A stretch of DNA of 64,000 nt from Burkholderiales bacterium (GCA_020697255.1 JAJFBE010000003.1:62001-126000), one strand, 5' to 3'. Shown: positions 1 through 7,988, numbered from the stretch's first letter. Numbers and translations are program-made. Notes: a model not told the origin generated them from the letters alone.

Positions 1-1068
1 TATAGTATCTTTAGTGAACGTTGCGCCACCTATAAGAGGGTTATGCTTAATTAAGGCAATTGGGTCCAGATCCGCAAAATAAATATCTGGTTTACTTGCT
101 GCAAAGCTGGCCATTGCTGCAACTCCAATCGGCGATTCTAACATACAGCCAACCATAACCTGCATATTAGCAGTTTTTGCAATATTATAAATTGCTTGTG
201 CATTTTGTATGCCGGCACACTTCATTAGTTTTATATTTACACCACTAACCGCGTTTAATTTGGCAATATTTAGTGCATCGCTTACTGAAAAACAGCTTTC
301 ATCTGCAAAAATTGGTGTAGCAACATTATCATGAATAAATTTAAGATTAGTAATATCTGAGGCAGTGACTGGCTGCTCAACAAAGGTTATACGAAGTTTT
401 TGGGTTTCCATTTGCCGAATAATTTGTATTGCACCTTTGGCATCCCATCCTTGGTTGGCATCCACCACCAACCGTATGTCATTCCCGCGCACACGCGCTT
501 GCGGCCGAGAGGGATCCATGCCATGAACTGCATTATATACAGCTTTTACCCTCTCCAGATCATCTATTAGATCCAGACCCACTTTTATTTTTAAGGTAGT
601 AAACCCCTGTAATACAAGTTCTACTGCATCTTTAGCCATTTCATCTTTGTCTTTAACGCTAATGGTTATACAACTTTTAACCTGGTTTTTATTTCCACCT
701 AAAAATTGATAAAGGGGTATGCTACATTTTTTAGAAAATAAATCGTGAAGGGCAATATCTATCGCAGCCTTAGCAGAGGTATTTTTTTGTAGTGCATGCT
801 GATTTATTTCAATTAATTGGTTAAAGCCAGTTATATCTTTACCAATTAATTTAGGTGCAATATTATTTTTTATTGCTCCGATAATTGAATCAATACTATC
901 TCCGGTGATTAAAGGAGTAGCTGCAGCTGAGCCGTAACCAATATGACCGCAATTGGTTTTAATTTGAACTACAATATCTTCTACATTGTCAGTACGTCTG
1001 ATGGCTGTAATAAATGGACGGGTAAGCGGTATAGTTAGTTTACCAACAGTAATTGATTTTATTTTCAT
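1..1068 (-). CDS. L-Ala-D/L-Glu (dipeptide) epimerase, partial at 3' end
   Basis: Open frame from an ATG at 1066-1068 reading leftwards off the window, so the C-terminus is missing (356 codons visible). It belongs to the enolase superfamily, mandelate racemase / muconate lactonising group. The visible signs are the N-terminal start MKIKSITVGKLTIPLTRPF, a catalytic K-x-K in TLKIKVGLD, a metal-binding Asp in VVDANQGWD, and the late region LIGGATFTKDTI. Dipeptide epimerases of this type convert L-Ala-D-Glu released from murein to L-Ala-L-Glu for peptidoglycan recycling; that substrate is inferred from the family pattern, and another muconate-lactonising-type activity is possible. It lies 71 bp downstream of radA on the same strand and may be co-transcribed. 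Confidence 0.8.
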   Translation of the reverse strand, partial: MKIKSITVGKLTIPLTRPFITAIRRTDNVEDIVVQIKTNCGHIGYGSAAATPLITGDSIDSIIGAIKNNIAPKLIGKDITGFNQLIEINQHALQKNTSAKAAIDIALHDLFSKKCSIPLYQFLGGNKNQVKSCITISVKDKDEMAKDAVELVLQGFTTLKIKVGLDLIDDLERVKAVYNAVHGMDPSRPQARVRGNDIRLVVDANQGWDAKGAIQIIRQMETQKLRITFVEQPVTASDITNLKFIHDNVATPIFADESCFSVSDALNIAKLNAVSGVNIKLMKCAGIQNAQAIYNIAKTANMQVMVGCMLESPIGVAAMASFAASKPDIYFADLDPIALIKHNPLIGGATFTKDTI

Positions 1069-1139
1069 ATAACTTTACTTTAAAAAGTATTTTCTAATTA
1101 GTTATAACACCGCTATTAAAGATATAGGCGAAACATTAA

Positions 1140-2495
1140 CTAGAAGCATATTCCTAAAACTTCATTAAGACTATTAACTCCAATTACATCTGCACCTGCT
1201 ATTTTTTCTTTCGGTAAATTGGCCTTGGGTACAATAATCTGGGTAAAGCCAAGTTTTGCTGCTTCCCTGATTCGCTCCTGTCCTTTTTGTACGGTACGAA
1301 TTTCCCCGGATAAACCAATCTCACCAAACATGGCTATTTTTTCTGTAAGGGGTTTATTTTTAAATGAAGAAATAATTGCTATCACGACTGCCAAATCGGC
1401 GGCTGGTTCACTAATTTTTACTCCACCAACGATGTTTAGGAAAATATCCTGATCAAATAACTGTAGATGCGAATGGCGCTGCATAATTGCAATTAGCATC
1501 GATAGTCTATAGCTATCCATACCAACGGCAAGTCGCTTAGGTGGCATAATATGTGATTGATCAGCCAGAGCCTGAACCTCAACCAATAACGGTCTGGTAC
1601 CTTCCTGGGTAATTAAAATTGCACTACCTGGAGTATCTTTTCTATGTGAAGATAAGAAGAGGGCTGATGGATTAGTTACCTCGCGTAAGCCTTTATCTGT
1701 CATAGCGAAAATACCTAGTTCATTTACGGCGCCAAAACGATTTTTAACAGAGCGGATCATCCGGAAGTTTGAATGTTGTTCGCCCTCAAAGTACAACACC
1801 GCATCAACAATATGTTCAAGTACCCTGGGGCCGGCAATATTTCCATCTTTAGTTACATGACCTACCATGATAATACAGATATGTTGGTTTTTAGCAACCC
1901 TGGTCAGGATACTGGCACATTCACGTACTTGTGCCACTGAGCCTGGCGCTGATTGTAGCATATCAGTAAACATGGTTTGGATAGAATCGATCACGACAAT
2001 ATTAGGTTTTTCGCGCTCTATTGCATGAATAATATTATTTAAGCCAATTTCGGCCATTATTTGCAAATTATCGTTTCCCTTGACGCCAAGTCTTGATGCA
2101 CGCAAGGCTACTTGCTGGATTGACTCTTCTCCGGTCACATAAAGTACGCGGCTGGTGCTGGATAATTGATCAAGGGTTTGCAAAAGTAAGGTAGATTTAC
2201 CAATTCCTGGATCGCCGCCAAGTAAAATCACTGAACCAATAGCCAAGCCACCGCCTAAAACGCGATCTAATTCGCTTACCCCGGTTGATTTACGTTTTAT
2301 ATCTTCAGCTTCAATCTGGGCTAGTTTTACCACATTGGAGGTTGTATTTAAGGCGCTAAAGCGGCCTTTGGGCGTATTTTGGGCAACACTTTCTACTAAA
2401 GTATTCCATTCACCACAGCCGGTGCACTTACCTTGCCATTTGCTATGTTGTTCTCCGCAAACGCTACATTCAAAAACTAATTTGGTTTTACTCAT
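1140..2495 (-). CDS. radA: DNA repair protein RadA
   Basis: A 451-residue RecA-like branch-migration ATPase acting in recombinational repair. The N-terminus has a four-cysteine zinc finger (C10, C13, C24, C27). The Walker A motif GGDPGIGKST lies at about 93-102, and the RadA-specific KNRFG motif follows in the middle of the protein. The C-terminal third is a Lon-like domain (ADLAVVIAIISSF region). Length and domain order are normal for the family. The ATG start places the zinc finger directly at the N-terminus as usual. The gene is monocistronic or leads into the epimerase gene downstream. Confidence 0.97.
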   Translation of the reverse strand: MSKTKLVFECSVCGEQHSKWQGKCTGCGEWNTLVESVAQNTPKGRFSALNTTSNVVKLAQIEAEDIKRKSTGVSELDRVLGGGLAIGSVILLGGDPGIGKSTLLLQTLDQLSSTSRVLYVTGEESIQQVALRASRLGVKGNDNLQIMAEIGLNNIIHAIEREKPNIVVIDSIQTMFTDMLQSAPGSVAQVRECASILTRVAKNQHICIIMVGHVTKDGNIAGPRVLEHIVDAVLYFEGEQHSNFRMIRSVKNRFGAVNELGIFAMTDKGLREVTNPSALFLSSHRKDTPGSAILITQEGTRPLLVEVQALADQSHIMPPKRLAVGMDSYRLSMLIAIMQRHSHLQLFDQDIFLNIVGGVKISEPAADLAVVIAIISSFKNKPLTEKIAMFGEIGLSGEIRTVQKGQERIREAAKLGFTQIIVPKANLPKEKIAGADVIGVNSLNEVLGICF

Positions 2496-2554
2496 TTATT
2501 TCAAATATGCTAAAATATTATTTATAAAGCAGATTTTATCACAAAGGAAATAAC

Positions 2555-3187
2555 ATGAAAAAATATAACTTAAATATTGTAGGCTTATTTATTATATTAA
2601 ATTTGGGGGCATATATTGTTCAAGCAATTCCCTACTATTCCAAGGATATTAATAAAAGATTTGTGTGCGACATCGATCCGGACAATATCTCCTTTATACC
2701 CCCTAAACATATGAGTAAGAATGATAAGGCCAAATTAGCCAAAAGACTTGTTGCATTCGTATTAACTAGTTATGAACTAAATCCAAATAAAGGCAATTTA
2801 GGTGACGATTTTTCAGAGTTTGTGACGTCTTTTGGTTCTGTTAAATATTCAGCTGCTGAGAATGTTATATCTACACACATATTTTGGAGTGAAGACGGTT
2901 CTTTAAAAGGTCTTAGTGGGGTGGGACGATTACAGCATAACCATAATGAAGAAACGTTTAATTTTAGTATTAAATATGGTGTAGATGGTCAATCCAGAAA
3001 AATAATACCACCTACTTGGTATATAAGTGGCATACTTCTTGATCCATTTACTAACGAGCTTATCTTAATTAATGGAAAAAATAATGACTGTTATCCCGAA
3101 GTGATGACTCAAGATGAGCCTGAAAAGCCAAATTTACCTAAGAATATTAATGGGTCAGAAAAACAAGTAACGAAAGAAGTCAAATAG
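2555..3187 (+). CDS. Exported protein of unknown function
   Basis: A 210-residue protein that I do not recognise. It starts with a Sec-type signal peptide: a basic MKKYN start, a hydrophobic stretch at about residues 8-22, and a plausible cleavage near VQA-IP. The mature part has two widely spaced cysteines and a hydrophilic, Lys/Glu-rich tail. AAAGGA lies 6 nt before the ATG, supporting this start. It is transcribed divergently from radA and is followed 19 bp later by greB, so the two may share a transcript. No catalytic motif is visible; a periplasmic location is inferred only from the signal peptide. Confidence 0.7.
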   Translation: MKKYNLNIVGLFIILNLGAYIVQAIPYYSKDINKRFVCDIDPDNISFIPPKHMSKNDKAKLAKRLVAFVLTSYELNPNKGNLGDDFSEFVTSFGSVKYSAAENVISTHIFWSEDGSLKGLSGVGRLQHNHNEETFNFSIKYGVDGQSRKIIPPTWYISGILLDPFTNELILINGKNNDCYPEVMTQDEPEKPNLPKNINGSEKQVTKEVK

Positions 3188-3206
3188 CCTTGAAATTCAA
3201 GTAAAT

Positions 3207-3683
3207 ATGTCTGATAAGAATTATATAACTATAGAAGGCTATGAACGGTTAAAAACCGAATTACATAATCTGGTAACTACAGAGCGGCCATTTTTAGTGC
3301 AGACTATCGCCTGGGCAGCAAGTAATGGTGATCGCTCAGAAAATGCTGATTATATTTACGGTAAAAGAAAACTACGTGAGTTAGATAAGCAGATTTATCG
3401 CCTTACTAAAAAGCTTGAAAATGCAGAAGTGGTAGATTGCCGCACTCATATTGGAAATGAAAAAGTATTTTTTGGGGCAACGGTTACTATTTTACGTAAC
3501 GATACAATAGAGCAGATTATTCGTATTGTAGGGCAGGATGAAATTAATACGGAATTTAATCATATTAGCTGGACTTCACCCTTAGCCCGTCTTTTAATTG
3601 GCAAAAGTATTGGTGATGTTTTTAAATTATATTTACCATCTGGCATTGATGAGATTGAGATCATAGATGTTATTTACATCTAA
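3207..3683 (+). CDS. greB: Transcription elongation factor GreB
   Basis: A 158-residue GreA/GreB-family factor that inserts its coiled coil into the RNA polymerase secondary channel to trigger cleavage of backtracked RNA. The N-terminal coiled coil carries the acidic tip in GDRSENADYIYGKRKLRE (residues about 40-57). YIYGKRKLRE followed by IYRL is the GreB rather than the GreA version. The C-terminal FKBP-like domain ends with FKLYLPSGIDEIEIIDVIYI. Length is normal. A hairpin with a T-run follows at once. Confidence 0.93.
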   Translation: MSDKNYITIEGYERLKTELHNLVTTERPFLVQTIAWAASNGDRSENADYIYGKRKLRELDKQIYRLTKKLENAEVVDCRTHIGNEKVFFGATVTILRNDTIEQIIRIVGQDEINTEFNHISWTSPLARLLIGKSIGDVFKLYLPSGIDEIEIIDVIYI

Positions 3684-3714
3684 AAAAAGGTCGCCACTAG
3701 CGATCTTTTTATTT
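3682..3714 (+). terminator. Rho-independent terminator after greB
   Basis: An AAAAAGGTCGC / GCGATCTTTTT stem (one G-U pair) with a short loop ends in a T-run, directly overlapping the greB stop region. The A-run on the left arm also allows termination from the opposite strand, where the small coiled-coil gene ends at 3741. Confidence 0.75.
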
Positions 3715-3740
3715 AATTGGAATCTTTTATATAGCAGGAT

Positions 3741-4094
3741 TTATTTTTTCCAGGCTTGATTTACCGCATTAGCTGCTGTTTTTAGATTTTGCTCAGATAC
3801 AGCCACATCTTGCTTTGCTCTAACTAATAGGGCATTTTTTTGTTGCAAGTCTGTTTGCGCATCTTTCAAATCTCTTTGTGCCTGTTGCAGGTTTTTTTGA
3901 GCCTTTTCCAGGTTGTTTTTGGCAGTAGTCACATCATTTGTTGATTGGGTAAGGATATCTTCTTTATTATTATAATCAGCCTTTGCTGATTGATAATTAT
4001 TTTGAACACTAATTAAATTAGTACTAGTTCCGCCAGCATATACATATGTGGAAACAGCTATACTAATTACGCAAATAGATTTTTTTATAATCAT
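3741..4094 (-). CDS. Small exported coiled-coil protein
   Basis: A 117-residue protein starting MIIKKSICVISIAVSTYVYA, a clear Sec signal peptide with cleavage likely after VYA-GG. The remaining ~95 residues are Ala/Gln/Lys/Asp-rich heptad-like sequence (for example NLEKAQKNLQQAQRDLKDAQ), predicting one long coiled coil. The frame stays open upstream to 4310, but that stretch runs through the tRNA-Lys and tRNA-Glu genes; the ATG at 4092-4094 with its signal peptide is the sensible start. It lies just 20 nt downstream of the tRNA-Lys 3' end on the same strand, so it is probably read from the tRNA operon promoter. I do not recognise it; Lpp- or periplasmic-adaptor-like scaffolding is speculation. 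Confidence 0.65.
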   Translation of the reverse strand: MIIKKSICVISIAVSTYVYAGGTSTNLISVQNNYQSAKADYNNKEDILTQSTNDVTTAKNNLEKAQKNLQQAQRDLKDAQTDLQQKNALLVRAKQDVAVSEQNLKTAANAVNQAWKK

Positions 4095-4114
4095 GCTAAT
4101 CTTTGAGGTAGAAG

Positions 4115-4190
4115 TGGTGGGTTGTACAAGATTCGAACTTGTGACCAACTGGTTAAAAGCCAGCTGCTCTACCGGCTGAGCTAACAACCC
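4115..4190 (-). tRNA. tRNA-Lys (anticodon TTT)
   Basis: A 76-nt cloverleaf including encoded CCA. The acceptor GGGTTGT pairs with ACAACCC. The anticodon loop reads CTTTTAA within the CTGG/CCAG stem, and the T-arm carries GTTCGAATC. Last tRNA of the four-gene operon. Confidence 0.97.
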
Positions 4191-4229
4191 ACTGTTTAAA
4201 AAACTTATAGTCGTATGATCTACTATAAG

Positions 4230-4305
4230 TGGCGTCCCTAAGGGGATTCGAACCCCTGTTACCGCCGTGAAAGGGCGATGTCCTAGGCCTCTAGACGATA
4301 GGGAC
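4230..4305 (-). tRNA. tRNA-Glu (anticodon TTC)
   Basis: A 76-nt tRNA starting GTCCCTATCGTCTAGAGG, with anticodon loop CTTTCAC (TTC), T-arm GGGGTTCGAATCCCC and encoded CCA. The sequence is typical of bacterial tRNA-Glu. Third gene in the operon. Confidence 0.97.
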
Positions 4306-4325
4306 AACATAAGTCATCTTTAAAA

Positions 4326-4402
4326 TGGCGCACCCGAAGAGATTCGAACTCCTGACCCTCTGGTTCGTAGCCAGATACTCTATCCAACTGAGCTACGGGT
4401 GC
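4326..4402 (-). tRNA. tRNA-Arg (anticodon ACG)
   Basis: A 77-nt tRNA with acceptor GCACCCG / CGGGTGC, discriminator G and encoded CCA. The anticodon loop CTACGAA gives ACG, the A34 of which is normally deaminated to inosine by TadA to read CGU/CGC/CGA. Second gene in the operon. Confidence 0.97.
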
Positions 4403-4410
4403 CCCGTTTC

Positions 4411-4504
4411 TGGCGGAGAAAGAGGGATTCGAACCCTCGATACGAGTTTTAGCTCGTATGCTCCCTTAGCAGGGGAGTGCCTTCGACCTCTCGGCCATTT
4501 CTCC
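4411..4504 (-). tRNA. tRNA-Ser (anticodon GCT)
   Basis: A 94-nt class II tRNA beginning GGAGAAATGGCCGAGAGG. It has anticodon GCT (loop CTGCTAA), a long variable arm (TACGAGCTAAAACTCGTA hairpin), T-arm GGGTTCGAATCCC and encoded CCA. First gene of the tRNA operon. Confidence 0.97.
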
Positions 4505-4533
4505 AAGCTGTGACTCTAAGCTTCGAGGACAGT

Positions 4534-4563
4534 ATTCTATACTTGTACTCACCTCTTTGTCAA
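4534..4563 (-). promoter_or_regulatory. Promoter of the tRNA operon
   Basis: On the minus strand a consensus -35 TTGACA (4558-4563) is separated by 18 nt from TAGAAT (4534-4539); TATAGA at 16 nt is an alternative -10. The predicted start lies about 20 nt before tRNA-Ser. Confidence 0.75.
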
Positions 4564-4626
4564 ATATATTTTATATTATTTATTTATGGTGAAGAAAAAA
4601 TACTGGTATGACAAAACATTAGATGA

Positions 4627-4632
4627 TATAAT
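4627..4632 (+). promoter_or_regulatory. -10 box of the dksA promoter
   Basis: A perfect TATAAT 68 nt upstream of the preferred dksA start. No good -35 box is evident at 16-18 nt. Confidence 0.45.
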
Positions 4633-4700
4633 CCCAACTCCTTTTTTGTGCAAATTGCAGGAAAATGGATTCAAATATAATGAAATTTATAGGAGTTGGT

Positions 4701-5144
4701 ATGTCAAAGAAAAAAACGTTTGATGTTTCTAAATTAACGGATCAGGATATACTTGGTATGCCTGAAACTGAATATATGAATCAAACGCAGCTTGAGTATT
4801 TCAAAAATAGATTATTAGAAGCTGAGCAAGAGATTTTAGAGAATGCTAAAAAAACTACTCAGGCATTTCAGGAACAAGATACAAACTATATAGCTGATCC
4901 ATCAGATAGGGCTACCTTGGAAGAAGAATATGCACTTGAATTAAGAACAAGGGATCGCGAACGTAAATTATTACAAAAAATTCGTAAAGCACTGACCCTT
5001 ATTGAATCAGGTAGTTATGGTTTTTGTGAAGATAGCGGAGAGCCAATCGGATTAAAACGTTTACTTGCGCGTCCTACAGCAACGCTAACTATTGAAGCGC
5101 AAGAGCGTCGTGAAGAAATGCAAAAACATTTTGCAGAAGAATAA
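4701..5144 (+). CDS. dksA: RNA polymerase-binding transcription factor DksA (single-Cys finger)
   Basis: A 147-residue DksA, which binds the RNAP secondary channel and with ppGpp controls rRNA and amino-acid promoters. It has the N-terminal coiled coil with acidic tip (YIADPSDRATLEEEYALELR) and the C-terminal globular region GFCEDSGEPIGLKRLLARPT. Only one of the four zinc-ligand cysteines of E. coli DksA is present, as is common in beta/alpha-type DksA. I start at 4701 because AGGAG sits 8 nt upstream and MSKKK matches the family start; an in-frame ATG at 4665 would add 12 residues. The etf-QO gene follows after 17 bp. Confidence 0.93.
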   Translation: MSKKKTFDVSKLTDQDILGMPETEYMNQTQLEYFKNRLLEAEQEILENAKKTTQAFQEQDTNYIADPSDRATLEEEYALELRTRDRERKLLQKIRKALTLIESGSYGFCEDSGEPIGLKRLLARPTATLTIEAQERREEMQKHFAEE

Positions 5145-5161
5145 CTACCTGGGGTAAATAG

Positions 5162-6784
5162 ATGCAGCGTGATGTTATGGAGTATGATGTTGTAGTTGTT
5201 GGTGGAGGACCATCAGGGCTGGCAACAGCTATACGTTTAAAGCAGCTATGTATTGAGCATGATACTGATATTAGTATAGCTCTATTAGATAAAGGTAGTA
5301 GCGTAGGTGCACATATCATGTCAGGCTGTGTTATAGACCCATCTGGTTTAAATGAGCTAATTCCCAACTGGCGTGAATTGGATTTTCCGGTTGCAACACC
5401 TGTAAGTCACGAAAAATTAGCTTTTTTTACAGCCAAGAGAAGTTACAGCTTACCTTATCCAAAACATTATGCCAACACTGGCAACTATATTATAAGTCTA
5501 AGCCAGCTATGTACCAGGTTAGCTGAATATGCAGAAAATATTGGTGTAGAGATATATCCCGGATTTGCTGCAATTACCCCGATTATAGAAGATGGTAAAT
5601 TATGTGGTGTTATCACTGGAGATGTCGGCTTAGATAAAAATAATACACCAACGTCTAATTACCAAATGGGGATAGAAATCAGGGCAAAGCAAGTAGTAAT
5701 CGCCGAAGGGTGTCGGGGTTCGCTTGCAAAACAACTGATTAAAGAGTTTAATCTTGCTGATAAATCAGATCCGCAAACATTTGGTTTGGGAATTAAAGAA
5801 GTATGGCAAATAGACCGGGTAAAACATAGTTCAGGGTATGTACTTCATGCAATTGGTTATCCATTGTATAACCAGGCTTACGGTGGCGGGTTTTTATATC
5901 ATTTTGATGATGATAAAGTGGCTGTTGGCTTAGTCACAGCGCTGGATTATAAAAACCCATATTTAAGCCCGTTTGAAGAATTTCAAAAGTTTAAACACCA
6001 TCCCGAAATTGCTGCAGTTTTAAAAAACGGAAAGCGTCTTGAGTATGGAGCCAGAACTGTAGTAGAAGGTGGAGTGCAATCACTACCGCGGGTTAATTTT
6101 CCTGGTGGGGTTTTAGTCGGGGATAGTGCTGGTTTTTTAAATGTACCAAAAATCAAAGGCGTGCATAATGCAATTTATTCCGGGATGATTGCTGCTTTGG
6201 CTGTATTTGAAGCTATAAAGGCAGATCACAATGAAGCGACCACATATGCTATAACATTACAATCAAGTAAGTTATATAAAGGCCTTCATGAAATAAGAAA
6301 TATCCGCCCGGCATTTAATGCAGGTATTTACCTTGGGTTACTGTATGCAGGTATTGATACATATATTCTCAAAGGCAAGGCACCGTGGACGTTTCATCAT
6401 AAGCATAAGGACAATGAAAGGTTATTGCATAAGTCTAAATTTAAGCCAATTAATTATGCTAAGCCAGATGGTGTGATTAGTTTTGATCGTGCCAGCTCGG
6501 TGCACTTAGCTAATATTACTCATGATGAAGACCAGCCGTGTCATTTAGTTCTTGCCGATAAACGAATTCCAATTAGCGTAAACCAGGTTAATTATGCGGC
6601 TCCGGAAACACGTTATTGTCCGGCTGGAGTATACGAGTTGATAAAAACTGCCAATGGCCAGAGTTTACATATCAATTCGCAAAACTGTGTACATTGTAAA
6701 GCGTGTGATATTAAAGACCCTACCGGTAATATTACTTGGGTTCCACCCGAGGCTGGCAGCGGACCGCAATATAGTGAGATGTAA
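5162..6784 (+). CDS. Electron transfer flavoprotein-ubiquinone oxidoreductase
   Basis: A 540-residue ETF-QO, a membrane-associated FAD/4Fe-4S enzyme passing electrons from reduced ETF (fatty-acid and amino-acid oxidation) to ubiquinone. The N-terminal Rossmann motif is VVVVGGGPSGLATAIRLKQL at about 10-29. The C-terminal ferredoxin-like domain has cysteines at about 486, 509, 512 and 515 (CPAGVYE and CVHCKACDIKDPTGNI). Length is normal for the family. An ATG five codons downstream (MEYDVVV) is an equally plausible start. The stop abuts the SDR start, so the two are one transcript. Confidence 0.95.
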   Translation: MQRDVMEYDVVVVGGGPSGLATAIRLKQLCIEHDTDISIALLDKGSSVGAHIMSGCVIDPSGLNELIPNWRELDFPVATPVSHEKLAFFTAKRSYSLPYPKHYANTGNYIISLSQLCTRLAEYAENIGVEIYPGFAAITPIIEDGKLCGVITGDVGLDKNNTPTSNYQMGIEIRAKQVVIAEGCRGSLAKQLIKEFNLADKSDPQTFGLGIKEVWQIDRVKHSSGYVLHAIGYPLYNQAYGGGFLYHFDDDKVAVGLVTALDYKNPYLSPFEEFQKFKHHPEIAAVLKNGKRLEYGARTVVEGGVQSLPRVNFPGGVLVGDSAGFLNVPKIKGVHNAIYSGMIAALAVFEAIKADHNEATTYAITLQSSKLYKGLHEIRNIRPAFNAGIYLGLLYAGIDTYILKGKAPWTFHHKHKDNERLLHKSKFKPINYAKPDGVISFDRASSVHLANITHDEDQPCHLVLADKRIPISVNQVNYAAPETRYCPAGVYELIKTANGQSLHINSQNCVHCKACDIKDPTGNITWVPPEAGSGPQYSEM

Positions 6785-7510
6785 ATGAGTAATAAGGTAG
6801 CTATTGTTACAGGTGCCTCTGGAGGCATTGGTCAGGAGATTGTTTATGCTTTGGTAAATGCCGGAATTAAGGTTACCATGGTTGCTAGGAATATTGATAA
6901 ACTTATTCACATTGCTGGTGCATTAGCTGATAAAAAAAATATGGTTTTGAGCCTAAAAGCAGATTTATGTAATGTAGATGAAATAATAAATGTAGTAAGC
7001 TTATCCCATAGGCATTGGGGACAAACGGATATTCTGATAAATAATGCAGCATGCTGTAGTTACACTAGTTTTCATTCAGGGGAAAAAGAGGATTGGCAGC
7101 GTATGTGGCAGCTGAATGTTTTTGCTCCATCAGTTGCAATACAGGAAACATTAAAGTATTTTGATAAAGATAACGGCGGACATATCATAAATATTTCCAG
7201 TATGTCGGCACATCGAGTCGTTAGAGGTGGGTGCTTTTATTCAGTAACTAAAGCGGCATTAAATGCACTTACGGAAACTCTTAGAAAAGAGCTTGTTGAA
7301 CTAAAAAGTAAGACTAGGGTTAGTTCTATATCACCTGGATTGGTAAATACCTCCTTTTGTAAAAAAGACCAAGGTGCACTACAGACGAATTCTGGTAAAG
7401 AAACATTAGATCCACAGGATGTTGCCGAGGCAGTGCTATATCTTATAAATACTAAACCCCATGTTGCTGTTCATGATATTTTACTACGTTCCATCAACCA
7501 GTATGAATGA
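6785..7510 (+). CDS. Short-chain dehydrogenase/reductase
   Basis: A 241-residue classical SDR. It has the cofactor motif TGASGGIG (9-16), INNAA (86-90), a catalytic Ser near 138, and the Tyr/Lys pair in FYSVTKAAL (Y152, K156). The ATG follows the ETF-QO stop with no gap. SDRs use NAD(P)H on alcohols or ketones; the substrate cannot be told from sequence. Coupling to ETF-QO hints at fatty-acid or amino-acid catabolism, which is inference. Confidence 0.85.
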   Translation: MSNKVAIVTGASGGIGQEIVYALVNAGIKVTMVARNIDKLIHIAGALADKKNMVLSLKADLCNVDEIINVVSLSHRHWGQTDILINNAACCSYTSFHSGEKEDWQRMWQLNVFAPSVAIQETLKYFDKDNGGHIINISSMSAHRVVRGGCFYSVTKAALNALTETLRKELVELKSKTRVSSISPGLVNTSFCKKDQGALQTNSGKETLDPQDVAEAVLYLINTKPHVAVHDILLRSINQYE

Positions 7511-7621
7511 TCTAATTATCTATTTTTAATTTTATTTATTAGATTTTATATACGCCTAATCGTCTCAAATATATAATATTATGTGGTTGACGTGGAATAT
7601 ATGAATGTGCTAGAATTCAGG

Positions 7622-7670
7622 TATAAAAAGCAAAAAATAGTCCACAATTAGATTAACTAACTGTGGACTA
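7622..7670 (-). terminator. Strong intrinsic terminator of the 39-residue peptide unit
   Basis: A 14-bp stem, TAGTCCACAATTAG (7638-7651) against CTAACTGTGGACTA (7657-7670) with one wobble and a 5-nt loop. On the minus strand it is followed by TTTTTTGCTTTTT. It begins 3 nt after the peptide stop codon. Confidence 0.85.
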
Positions 7671-7673
7671 CCG

Positions 7674-7793
7674 CTAGGTCATGACCTGTATAACAATGTG
7701 AATCAATATTTGATACGCACTGTATACTTGGGTTATAAACTCAGCTACTTTTTGGGTGATTCTCAGCCACGCCAAAAGCTTTTTATAGCTCAT
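7674..7793 (-). CDS. 39-residue hydrophobic/amphipathic peptide, candidate type I toxin
   Basis: A small ORF starting MSYKKLLAWLRITQKVAEFI and ending IHIVIQVMT. It is preceded by an ideal Shine-Dalgarno AAAGGAGG 7 nt before the ATG, far better than most genes here. The frame is open 26 codons further upstream, but that would run through the structured leader. A -10 TATAAT (7893-7898) gives a leader of about 93 nt, and a strong terminator follows immediately. The size, structured leader, excellent SD and opposing promoter (7710-7738) fit a type I toxin. No homologue is recognised, and an expressed small membrane peptide of other function is possible. Confidence 0.55.
   Translation of the reverse strand: MSYKKLLAWLRITQKVAEFITQVYSAYQILIHIVIQVMT
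7710..7738 (+). promoter_or_regulatory. Opposite-strand promoter, candidate antisense RNA
   Basis: On the plus strand TTGATA (7710-7715) is followed after 17 nt by TTATAA (7733-7738; TATAAA is offset by one). RNA starting near 7745 would be antisense to the first 16 codons, the Shine-Dalgarno and the leader of the 39-residue peptide mRNA. The promoter lies inside the peptide gene. No clear terminator with a T-run was found on this strand. Confidence 0.4.
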
Positions 7794-7886
7794 GGTACTA
7801 CCTCCTTTCCACTTACGTAGAATTGATGTAGCCAGACGGCTGAAATAGTTAGCGCTATTTTCAGCCGCCAACTACAACCCGTAAAG
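7794..7886 (-). promoter_or_regulatory. Structured leader of the 39-residue peptide mRNA
   Basis: The leader has a hairpin GGCTGAAAATAG / CTATTTCAGCC (one bulged A). A longer-range pairing, CCACTTTAC near the 5' end with GTAAGTGG, abuts the Shine-Dalgarno and is extended by GTAG/CTAC. Such a fold can gate translation, as in known type I toxin mRNAs. Pairing was found by eye, without folding energies. Confidence 0.5.
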
Positions 7887-7892
7887 TGGCGT

Positions 7893-7898
7893 ATTATA
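7893..7898 (-). promoter_or_regulatory. -10 box of the small-peptide transcript
   Basis: Perfect TATAAT on the minus strand, about 100 nt before the peptide ATG. The region 17 nt further upstream is T-rich without a clear TTGACA. Confidence 0.5.
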
Positions 7899-7982
7899 TC
7901 ATGATTATCAAATTCAAAAAATCTCAATCATGGATTCCGCAAATAACAACAAATATTGCTGATGTTTAATTTCTACATATGG

Positions 7983-7988
7983 TATAAT
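7983..7988 (+). promoter_or_regulatory. -10 box of the rplY promoter
   Basis: Perfect TATAAT 91 nt before the rplY ATG, with a weak -35 region. The span 7899-8078 otherwise holds only this promoter and the rplY leader. Confidence 0.5.

Noticed and set aside
1219-1452. Plus-strand ORF inside radA, and similar antisense ORFs elsewhere
   Set aside because: These are shadows of well-supported genes with no motifs or ribosome sites of their own.
4095-4310. Upstream extension of the coiled-coil ORF (189-codon version)
   Set aside because: It reads through tRNA-Lys and into tRNA-Glu; the signal peptide marks the start at 4094.
4325-4513. 62-codon plus-strand ORF
   Set aside because: It is the antisense of tRNA-Arg and tRNA-Ser.
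7794-7871. 26-codon in-frame extension of the 39-residue peptide
   Set aside because: It covers the hairpin leader and has no ribosome site; the inner ATG has an ideal one.
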